NCBI RefSeq assembly: GCF_001636615.1
Contig: NZ_LGEK01000022.1
Coordinates: 1 to 60,192, forward strand
Origin: Mucilaginibacter sp. L294
Lineage (GTDB): Bacteria; Bacteroidota; Bacteroidia; Sphingobacteriales; Sphingobacteriaceae
DNA: 60,192 nt
Direction of reading: 5' to 3'
Made by a program: the position numbers and the translations under genes. Under the pieces are notes generated by a model. It saw only the letters and a list, made by a program, of their open reading frames with translations, was not told the origin of the DNA and did not search any database. Shown piece by piece: positions 53,359-60,192 of this stretch (positions within the stretch are counted from its first letter, which is position 1; the number at the start of each line of letters is the position of its first letter).

Positions 53359-56300
53359 TTACATTGAAGCATTTAATCCTAAGTTTATTACACGCAGCTG
53401 TGGGTAATCGCCAAAACCATTGGTCCTTTCCGGGTCAAAGATTTTCATCCTGGACCAGGTATAGAGGTTTGAACCGCTTACAAAGGTGCGGATGTTAGAA
53501 AGGCCGATCTTATTTACCCAACGTTTTGGTAATGTATATCCGATCTCGGCATTTTTGAAGCGCAGGTAATTGGAAGAGCGCAGCCAAAAGGTGGAGTTTT
53601 GGTTATTATTGACGTTGTTAGAAGATGACAATCTCGGCCAGGCGGCATTCGGGTCAGGATTTTCCGTGGTCCACCGGCCTTTCAGATAGTCGGCCAAAAC
53701 GGAACTGTTACTGGAGAACGCCCATGCTGAAGTACCTGTCAGCCAAAGTTTACCGCCGGTAGCTCCCTGGAAAAGAACGTTCAGGTCAAAATTCTTATAA
53801 GTGTAGGATAAGGTTAGGCCCATGATAGATTTGGGAGTAGTTACTTTACCCAGGTAGCCTTCATCCTGGCTGTTGATCACACCATCGCCATTACGGTCCA
53901 GGTATTTGATATCGCCCGGGCGCACCGCGCCGAATTGCTGCGTAGGGCTCGCTGCGATATCCGCATCATCTTTGAACAGGCCAAGGGCCGTAAGGCCGTA
54001 TGCTTCATTGATCTGGGTACCTTTCAGCCCGCGGTATGCCAGGGCATATACCGGTTCTGCCGCATACTGGATCCGGTTAGTCGCATACGAATATGATCCC
54101 CGTACCATAAGATTATGATTGCCGAAATGTTTACGCCAGGTCACCTCGCCCTCGAAACCCTTATTATCAACAATTCCTGCATTGATAGCCGGCAAGTTTT
54201 GTACACCGGATACATCGGGTATAATGGTAGCCGTAGTCAGTATTTGCGTGCGCCTTTCTTTGAACACATCGCCTGTAAAGGCAATCTCACCTTTAAACAG
54301 TTCCAGGTCTATCCCAATATTCGCTTTCTTCGATCGCTCCCATGTCAGGAATGAATTCCCTGTAGCGCTCTCTTGCGCGCCGGAGTAGCCATCACCATCG
54401 GCAGCCTGACCGAACCTGTAACCGCTGCCATTGCCAGTTTGCCACGTGCTCAGATAAGCAAAGCGCCCAACACTGTTGTCAACACCTACAATACCGTATG
54501 ATCCTCTTAACTTTAGCAAGTTCACAACCTTACTATCTTTCAGAAATTGCTCGTTGGAGGCCACCCAACCTGCCGATACCGCAGGAAAGAGCCCCATGCG
54601 CCTGCCTTTCATAAAATTTTCAGAACCGTTATAACCCGCGTCGGCTTCCAGCACATATCGCCTGTCATAAGCGTAATTGAACCTGCCTACTAAGCCAAGT
54701 TGCTTATACGGAAGGGCTGCAATTGCACCGTCGGCGGTGGCAGTTGCCAGAAAACTTTGCGATTGATTATAACGCAGCATACCGGATACGACGTGCTTTT
54801 GTGCAAACGTCCGGTCGTAATTTAAGTAGGCTTCGTAAGTTGATTTGCGGCTGCCATTGGCGTCTACCGCAAAACCAAGCAGCCCGTCACCAGTACTCAG
54901 CTCCTCGTAATGGCCTTTACTGAGATCCGTTTCATTTTCATCGATGATAAACCGATAGGTTGAATAATTACGCTGACGGGTGATGTTACGGAAGTTTTGC
55001 GCATCATAGGCGAAGCGCGTCCTGAAACTCAGGCCTTCTGTGATAAAAGGCATTTTAAGCGTAAACCCGATGATCGAACTTAGCGTATTTTCGAAAAAAC
55101 GTCCATAGCCAAATTGCGTTAGCCGGCCGTATGGATTGGGCGGAGAGTCTTTTTGCCCGGGCACGGAGCCATCCGGATTAGTAAGCGGGTACAGGTAAGA
55201 TGGGGTGTTCCGGATCTCGTTAAAGAAAGAGCCCGATGTTTCGGTAGGGTAATTTCTGTCGCGGACAATATCGGAAAGGTTGAGTTCCAGCTTCAATATA
55301 GATGTTAAGTCTACATCGATGTTACTGCGAAAGTTATACTTATTCATTACCGCATTGATGTTGTAAGCGTTCAGGTTGTCATATTTATACAACCCGTCTT
55401 GCTTCAAATAACCCAGCGATACGAAATACCTTGCGGTTGATGAACCGCCGTTAACGTTAAGGTTGCCCTGCGTCATCATAGAAGATGGCTTGATCAGCTC
55501 CTTCGTCCAGTCAACATTCGGATACAAGTATTGATAGGTCGGGTTACTCCGGTCGCGGAACTTATTCAGGTATTCATCCGTGTAAAGATTGGAGTTGAGG
55601 CCGTCATTATTCAATGCTTCCCTGAAAAGCGACAAGGCATCGAAAGAATCGAGGTACTTTGGCATGTTGATGGGTTGCTGCGCCGCTGTTTGCGTGGTTA
55701 GTGAGATAACTGGCTTGCCAGTTTGGCCTCGTTTGGTGGTCACCAGCACAACGCCGTTAGCGCCCTTCATCCCATAAACAGCGGTGGCTGCCGCATCTTT
55801 GAGCACGCTTACCGTTTCCACATCATTGGCGTCAATACCGTCAATGCTGTTTTCAATACCGTCTACAAGGATGAGCGGACTTTTACCCTGGTAAGTGCCA
55901 AAGCCACGGATGTATAACGCGGAACCATCGGCCCCCGGTTCACCACTGCTCTGTATCGTAACCAAACCCGGCAGGCGGCCCGCGAGGCTATTCGTCAGGC
56001 TGGCCGTTGGTGTGCGAAGCAACTCTTTTGACGTTACTGATGTAAGCGCGCCTGTCACATTATTTTTTCTTTGGGTACCATAAGCTACCACTACAACATC
56101 CTCCAGAAACGCGACGTTCTGTTTCAGCCGTACAGCAATAAATTCGCGGGATCGAACCGGTACTTCCGCTTTCAGGAACCCCATCATGCTGAATACCAGC
56201 GTGGCGTCTTCAGGCACCTTGATCAGATAGCCACCGTTCACATCAGTTACCGAGCCATAGCCGCTTCGGCCTTTAACCGTAACGGCAACGCCCGGTAAAC

Positions 56301-56511
56301 CCACCCCACTGGTATCCGTAACCGTACCGCGTACTTCAATGTCTTTTAAGGCTCTAATTGTTGAGTTTATTTGCGCACCGCTATCGATTTTATTGTTCAC
56401 ACCGGCAAGCGCCGGACAACAAAAAGAAGTTAAGATGCTGATCAGTAAGACACACAATCCCGCACCCGGAAAATTAGTGCCTTCTCTATTGTTAAATAAA
56501 GGTTTTCTCAT
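53359..56511 (-). CDS. SusC/RagA-family TonB-dependent outer-membrane transporter
   Basis: The 1050-residue protein has a signal peptide ending near CCPALAG, a carboxypeptidase-D-like domain (about 58-130: DIEVRGTVTDTSGVGLPGVAV), TonB-box region EDVVVVAYGTQRKNNVTGA and plug motifs SLAGRLPGLVTIQSSGEPGADG and LYIRGFGTYQGKSPLILVDGI. It imports oligosaccharides with the SusD partner encoded downstream. Neighbouring GH43 indicates arabinose- or xylose-containing glycans. Confidence 0.94.
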   Translation of the reverse strand: MRKPLFNNREGTNFPGAGLCVLLISILTSFCCPALAGVNNKIDSGAQINSTIRALKDIEVRGTVTDTSGVGLPGVAVTVKGRSGYGSVTDVNGGYLIKVPEDATLVFSMMGFLKAEVPVRSREFIAVRLKQNVAFLEDVVVVAYGTQRKNNVTGALTSVTSKELLRTPTASLTNSLAGRLPGLVTIQSSGEPGADGSALYIRGFGTYQGKSPLILVDGIENSIDGIDANDVETVSVLKDAAATAVYGMKGANGVVLVTTKRGQTGKPVISLTTQTAAQQPINMPKYLDSFDALSLFREALNNDGLNSNLYTDEYLNKFRDRSNPTYQYLYPNVDWTKELIKPSSMMTQGNLNVNGGSSTARYFVSLGYLKQDGLYKYDNLNAYNINAVMNKYNFRSNIDVDLTSILKLELNLSDIVRDRNYPTETSGSFFNEIRNTPSYLYPLTNPDGSVPGQKDSPPNPYGRLTQFGYGRFFENTLSSIIGFTLKMPFITEGLSFRTRFAYDAQNFRNITRQRNYSTYRFIIDENETDLSKGHYEELSTGDGLLGFAVDANGSRKSTYEAYLNYDRTFAQKHVVSGMLRYNQSQSFLATATADGAIAALPYKQLGLVGRFNYAYDRRYVLEADAGYNGSENFMKGRRMGLFPAVSAGWVASNEQFLKDSKVVNLLKLRGSYGIVGVDNSVGRFAYLSTWQTGNGSGYRFGQAADGDGYSGAQESATGNSFLTWERSKKANIGIDLELFKGEIAFTGDVFKERRTQILTTATIIPDVSGVQNLPAINAGIVDNKGFEGEVTWRKHFGNHNLMVRGSYSYATNRIQYAAEPVYALAYRGLKGTQINEAYGLTALGLFKDDADIAASPTQQFGAVRPGDIKYLDRNGDGVINSQDEGYLGKVTTPKSIMGLTLSYTYKNFDLNVLFQGATGGKLWLTGTSAWAFSSNSSVLADYLKGRWTTENPDPNAAWPRLSSSNNVNNNQNSTFWLRSSNYLRFKNAEIGYTLPKRWVNKIGLSNIRTFVSGSNLYTWSRMKIFDPERTNGFGDYPQLRVINLGLNASM

Positions 56512-56641
56512 AATTGATTTTGTACATTTTTTTTAATAGGAATGCTTTTTGCGTAATGGTTTCCCGTCAAAAGACTATCAGCTGGCGGGCTGTTCAGTTG
56601 GAGATTTTTACATCATGTTGTTAAGATTAGCTTTAAAGAGC

Positions 56642-56667
56642 AAGCGCAATACGGTAACCTTGCGCTT
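56642..56667 (-). repeat. Hairpin between GH43 and susC
   Basis: AAGCGCAA (56642-56649) and TTGCGCTT (56660-56667) form an 8-bp stem in the 267-bp gap. On the minus strand it is followed by GCTCTTTAAAG, too weak for a firm terminator. It may lower read-through or mark a processing site between GH43 and susC. Confidence 0.5.
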
Positions 56668-56778
56668 ATTTCGGCGCACAGCAATTCATGGGACATACTG
56701 GGTATGTTATTCTAAGTATTGGTTTTACGGCCCTGCCGTACCGCGTATGGCGACTTGTTAGTTATCTTAAGGGCGGCA

Positions 56779-57885
56779 TCAGTCACCTATTGGCCTGGGA
56801 ATGTCTACCCCGGTACTAACAGCAGTACCAAAGTTTGGAGTGCCATCAGCGTTCCAAATGAGTTTTTGCATGCGTACCGTTCTTGGCTGATTAGGCTGGT
56901 TGACCGTATTACGTGCATGGTAAATAAACCAGTTTTCGGTTTCCGTAACACCCTTATCATTTTGCCGACTGCTGGAAAAAAAGCCGTTATGGCCCGGTCC
57001 GTAAACAGCGTTTTTATCGCTTTTTACAAAAACCTGCTTTTTGTTTATCCAGTCTGCCGAAACGGTGGGGTCTCCACCCGGTTTCAATTGAATTTGGCCC
57101 AGGCAATAGTTATCACTGCTGTACCGGCTGGCTGAAAAAATGACGAATACCGGACTTTTAGCATCGCGTTGTAACATGATGGGGCCCTCGTTAACGCCTG
57201 CCCCTAAAAACGTTGGCTCCCATCGTTCCCAATCGTTGGTTGGTAATGATATTTTAACCCTTGCCCCGCTAAGCGTCCACGGGTTGGCCATGGGAGCGAG
57301 AAAAATGTATTGTTTATATTTCTCAGCTGCATTCTCCCAACCGGACCAGATAAAATAGTTTTTATCCCCTATCGTTAATATCGAGCCATCGATGGCCCAC
57401 TGGTCATTGCCCGCGTCAGCTATTTTGCCTTTATAGGCCCAGGTACCTTTTGTAGGATCCGCGCTTTCATTTTCGAGCACGAACATCCGGTTGCTGTCGT
57501 CAACGCCGCTTTGTGCCGCTGCAAAATAGATATACCATTTACCGCCGAGGAAATGCAGTTCGGGGGCCCAGATGTCTGCAGAATGATCCGTGTTTTGCGG
57601 AGGCGTCCACACAACCGTTTCATCAGCAGCAACCAGTTGTGACATTGCACGCGTTTTTGCGATCGATATACGATTGCCTTTCGTTGAGAGAAAATAATAG
57701 TTCCCATCCTTCTGAGCCACGAAAGGGTCTGGATGGTCACCGTCTATGACAGGGTTTTTAAAATAACTTACTTTATTCCCGGATGAATCAATCTTAGCTG
57801 GCGCATCAGATGCCCCGTTTTTTTGACCGGCCTGGGTTAACATGGGGATACAAGCAACCAGCAGCGTAAATAATCTTTTTCTCAT
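56779..57885 (-). CDS. Secreted glycoside hydrolase family 43 (arabinofuranosidase/arabinanase type)
   Basis: The 368-residue protein has a signal peptide (MRKRLFTLLVACIPMLTQAG). The five-bladed propeller signature is clear: VIDGDHPDPFVAQKDGNYYFLST with base Asp53, IWAPELHFLGGKWYIYFAA, QWAIDGSI with the pKa-modulating Asp near 166, and NEGPIMLQRD with the acid Glu near 232. Family members cleave alpha-L-arabinofuranosyl or beta-xylosyl bonds; the exact bond is not decidable. It is the first gene of the minus-strand utilisation locus. Confidence 0.93.
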   Translation of the reverse strand: MRKRLFTLLVACIPMLTQAGQKNGASDAPAKIDSSGNKVSYFKNPVIDGDHPDPFVAQKDGNYYFLSTKGNRISIAKTRAMSQLVAADETVVWTPPQNTDHSADIWAPELHFLGGKWYIYFAAAQSGVDDSNRMFVLENESADPTKGTWAYKGKIADAGNDQWAIDGSILTIGDKNYFIWSGWENAAEKYKQYIFLAPMANPWTLSGARVKISLPTNDWERWEPTFLGAGVNEGPIMLQRDAKSPVFVIFSASRYSSDNYCLGQIQLKPGGDPTVSADWINKKQVFVKSDKNAVYGPGHNGFFSSSRQNDKGVTETENWFIYHARNTVNQPNQPRTVRMQKLIWNADGTPNFGTAVSTGVDIPRPIGD

Positions 57886-58315
57886 ACGAAATTCAAATAG
57901 GTTTCAATAAATTGGTCAAGCATTAATCGGGTATAGTGTTGCGTAAATGCGGACGACCGTATTAATTCTATAATTGGTTGACCAAATCTAAATAGGAATA
58001 TTGCGGAAATGAGCTGCACAAAAACCTATAGTGGCAAAATCAAAACCGTCAAATTTACATTTAACTGATAGTTAGGTATTTAATACATAATTAAGCGGAA
58101 AAAATCATGCTTAATATCTCGATATTTAGCCTTTATCTTACTACTTTTCAACGGTTTGTGGCTGGCTGTTTGCATTAAAACCGTGTTAATTTGTAGCTTT
58201 ATAATGTTTATGGCCGGCTCCTGTTTCATTTGAAATAAACTACTTCATTTCTTTCAAAACACGAGTGAGACGAAGCCTTCCCGCTAACCGACTTCCTGAA
58301 TTTGATATATACCTG
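57886..58315. promoter_or_regulatory. 430-bp divergent control region of the GH43 locus
   Basis: The region between GH43 and the divergent regulator gene is A/T-rich and holds no protein gene except a 13-codon frame (57882-57923). It contains a minus-strand -7 box and an overlapping operator-like palindrome at 57974-57990. No complete TAnnTTTG element was found for the regulator gene. Confidence 0.6.
57974..57990 (-). promoter_or_regulatory. GH43 promoter -7 box overlapped by TTGGT-TG-ACCAA palindrome
   Basis: On the minus strand TAGATTTG (57990-57983) matches TAnnTTTG exactly. It is overlapped by TTGGTTGACCAA (57974-57985), a 5-bp-arm palindrome resembling FadR/UxuR-type GntR operators (TGGTNNACCA). 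A further TTGGTCA half-site is at 57913-57919. A -33 element at normal spacing is not evident. Confidence 0.5.
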
Positions 58316-59914
58316 ATGAAAAGATTTCTTACAATTATCACTTTGTTACTGGCCGTTTCCCCTGCCCGGTCGTCCAGTCCTAAAACTGACAGTTTATGGC
58401 GGGTATTAAAAACAGAACTCAGCCGGGAGGAAACGCATATTAAACGCAAAGAAGAGAAAATACTGCTGCTGAGACGGCAATTGGCTTTAGCACCTGCCGG
58501 TAAATTCGGCCCGCGATATGAACTTTTATCGCGCCTGTTCGACGAATATAGTTCTTTCAAGTTTGATTCTGCTATCACGAATGTGAACAGAATGATCGAT
58601 CTCTCAAAACAGTATGGCAAAAAAGATCAGCTCATCAGAAGCCAGATGGCAATGGGGACGGTATTGCTAAAATCGGGCTTCTACAAAGAAGCTTTTGAAA
58701 CAGTCTCGTTAATTGACACCAGCAGGCTGTCAAAACAAACCGAACATGAATTTTTAAATCTTCGGGCGATGCTGTTTGCAGAAATCCGTGCCTATGATAA
58801 CGATGCTTATTTTTCCAAACGATATTATCAGGCTTCGCAAAGGGATTACCGTGCAGCAGCACTCATCGTTGACGAGGCTGAGCTGGAGAAAACAATTAAC
58901 CTTGCCTTCATTCCGGATAAAAAAAAGAAACCTTCTGTTGAATTTTACTACTGGTACTTGTTGAGTAAGCATCTTTCAGAACACGATATTGCCATGATCG
59001 CGACGAGGATCAGCCATGCTTACGCGGATGATGATAAACGCTTGTTGTTGACCCTTGCTGCGATCAACGATATCCGCTCTGCGACCAAAGAGACATTCGC
59101 TATATTTTTATTGGGCCAGGAGTTTTTTAAACTAAACCGAAACAACGACGCGTACATTTGTATTCGTGAGGCCCTCGGCAATGCCGCTTTTTATGGCACG
59201 CGGAATCGCGCCGCTCAAATAGAGTCTGTACTGCCGCTTATTGCCAGCAGGTTATTGGAAGAGAAGCAACACGAAAAGGATATGGTATGGATAGGTTTCG
59301 CTGTCATTCTCCTGGTTGCATTCGTACTCTTCTTTCAGCTGGTACTCTTCCGTAAACAGTTTCTCCGCATAAAAATAAATGAGCTGATCATCAAAGAAAA
59401 GAATACAGAATTGGAAGAAGTGAACGGAAAGCTTTGGAAATCTTCTAAAATAAAGGAAGAACTGATCGGGCTTTTTTTTAAGACATGCTCCTCCTATATA
59501 GAAACACTTGAAAAAGTTAAGCGAAAGACCCAGCATAATATAAAACTGGGTAAATATCAGGATGCAACTACGGTGCTTGGCAATGTTCAGATCCAGCAGG
59601 AGAAGACAGAACTTTATAATACCCTGGACAGAATATTTTTAACGCTTTTTCCAAACTTTGTCTCAGCATTTAATTCGCTCTTAAATAAAGAGGATCAAAT
59701 ACAGTTAAAAGAAGGCGAAATGCTGACGGCAACGTTGCGGATCTTCGCGCTGATCCGTCTTGGGGTTACTGACACTGAAACCATTGCTAAAATTCTGGAT
59801 TACACTGTAAGCACCGTGTATACCTATAAAGCACGTGTAAAAGCCAAAGCCTTAGTAGCACCAGAACTATTTGAGCAAAAAATGATGGAGATTGAATTTA
59901 CTGATGATTACTAA
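58316..59914 (+). CDS. Membrane-spanning HTH transcriptional regulator (DUF6377-type) of the GH43 locus
   Basis: The 532-residue protein starts at the ATG at 58316, giving a signal peptide (MKRFLTIITLLLAVSPARS). A periplasmic helical sensor (about 20-315, TPR-like) is followed by a TM (about 322-344: VWIGFAVILLVAFVLFFQLVLF), a coiled coil and a cytosolic C-terminal domain with a LuxR-like HTH (about 485-512: TETIAKILDYTVSTVYTYKARVKAKA). Such proteins sense sugars in the periplasm and bind DNA directly. The divergent position to GH43-susC-susD identifies it as their likely regulator. Confidence 0.85.
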   Translation: MKRFLTIITLLLAVSPARSSSPKTDSLWRVLKTELSREETHIKRKEEKILLLRRQLALAPAGKFGPRYELLSRLFDEYSSFKFDSAITNVNRMIDLSKQYGKKDQLIRSQMAMGTVLLKSGFYKEAFETVSLIDTSRLSKQTEHEFLNLRAMLFAEIRAYDNDAYFSKRYYQASQRDYRAAALIVDEAELEKTINLAFIPDKKKKPSVEFYYWYLLSKHLSEHDIAMIATRISHAYADDDKRLLLTLAAINDIRSATKETFAIFLLGQEFFKLNRNNDAYICIREALGNAAFYGTRNRAAQIESVLPLIASRLLEEKQHEKDMVWIGFAVILLVAFVLFFQLVLFRKQFLRIKINELIIKEKNTELEEVNGKLWKSSKIKEELIGLFFKTCSSYIETLEKVKRKTQHNIKLGKYQDATTVLGNVQIQQEKTELYNTLDRIFLTLFPNFVSAFNSLLNKEDQIQLKEGEMLTATLRIFALIRLGVTDTETIAKILDYTVSTVYTYKARVKAKALVAPELFEQKMMEIEFTDDY

Positions 59915-60067
59915 TGTAAGTTAGCCATGTAATTGAGCGCGTATAAAGCGGTAAAAGATCAATCAACTCGGGTCGGCAGACTAAGCTGAAGTGATTTTAA
60001 CAAAACTTTTAAATAGCGATACGTAGTTAACCATACTAATCTTTAAATAAAAGATAAGTAACATTTC
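59915..60067. other. Short intergenic region, nothing recognised
   Basis: These 153 bp between the convergent regulator and formylglycine-generating enzyme genes are A/T-rich; no clear stem, promoter or small gene was seen. Confidence 0.5.
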
Positions 60068-60192
60068 TCAATTTGCTACACAACGGAAACCAAGGTGTTC
60101 CATGCCGCTATCTTCAGTACTCTTCATCCTGCGGGATACCCGGTAGCCAGAGCAATAACTATCATTACACAAAAATGAGCCTCCTCTGATCA
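60068..60192 (-). CDS. Formylglycine-generating enzyme (SUMF1-type), C-terminal fragment cut by window edge
   Basis: Forty C-terminal codons are present before the TGA at 60068. They read IRGGSFLCNDSYCSGYR and, after it, SRRMKSTEDSGMEHLGFRCV. This matches the most conserved FGE block (GGS.LC..SYC.RYR..AR...T.DSS..N.GFRC), including both active-site Cys (FLC and SYC). FGE oxidises a Cys or Ser in sulfatases to formylglycine. Retained cysteines favour a true FGE over a cysteine-less paralogue. Its presence beside a utilisation locus suggests sulfatases to the right of the window. Confidence 0.85.
   Translation of the reverse strand, partial: IRGGSFLCNDSYCSGYRVSRRMKSTEDSGMEHLGFRCVAN

Overview
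The window comes from a Bacteroidota genome, most likely family Sphingobacteriaceae (Mucilaginibacter/Pedobacter type). The evidence is two SusC/SusD pairs, promoters of the TAnnTTTG type, A-rich leaders in place of clear Shine-Dalgarno sites, and a type VI secretion system of the Bacteroidota-only subtype iii. The first 19 bases are the Tn5/Nextera mosaic end, so the left edge is a contig end carrying adapter. No rRNA, tRNA, CRISPR array or intact insertion sequence was seen.

Positions 20-23549 hold one T6SSiii island. Read from the centre leftwards (minus strand) it encodes the envelope complex (tssQ, tssO, tssP, tssR), the unfoldase clpV, the sheath (tssB, tssC), a flavodoxin-fold oxidoreductase with its own promoter, and two tandem Hcp tube proteins closed by a strong terminator. 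A cargo region follows: a lysozyme-like effector with a lipoprotein candidate immunity protein, VgrG, and a PAAR-like spike tip split by a transmembrane hairpin. The PAAR gene is flanked by two paralogous proteins of unknown function, which are candidate adaptors, and by a two-TM candidate immunity protein. To the right lie the baseplate genes tssE, tssF and tssK and the membrane gene tssN on the plus strand; tssG is inverted and shares its stop with tssF. TssJ, TssL and TssM are absent, as expected for subtype iii.

Positions 23550-23978 form a gene-free, structure-rich segment with three inverted repeats, eight TGTTCC/GGAACA hexamers and a helically phased GACYTT array. It separates the T6SS from housekeeping genes: an Upf1-like helicase and a membrane-anchored metallophosphoesterase. 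A minus-strand cluster of secreted enzymes follows (polysaccharide deacetylase, phosphoesterase, di-haem peroxidase), preceded by a truncated MgtC-type gene and several small unknown genes.

Positions 32894-41491 carry a SusC-SusD-S15 hydrolase-M1 peptidase operon, which looks like a peptide-uptake locus. A well-formed promoter drives it through a 37-codon, Cys-rich leader ORF. Next on the plus strand is an acetate kinase-phosphoketolase operon with an unknown gene and a DUF1275 membrane protein, preceded by a 54-bp nested palindrome. An Hsp70-like ATPase, a small membrane protein/lipoprotein pair and an M13 peptidase follow.

Positions 51501-60192 hold a polysaccharide-utilisation locus: GH43, SusC and SusD on the minus strand, a divergent membrane-spanning HTH regulator, and, cut by the right edge, the C-terminus of a formylglycine-generating enzyme with both active-site cysteines. 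Product names come from reading motifs and family patterns by eye; no database search was run.
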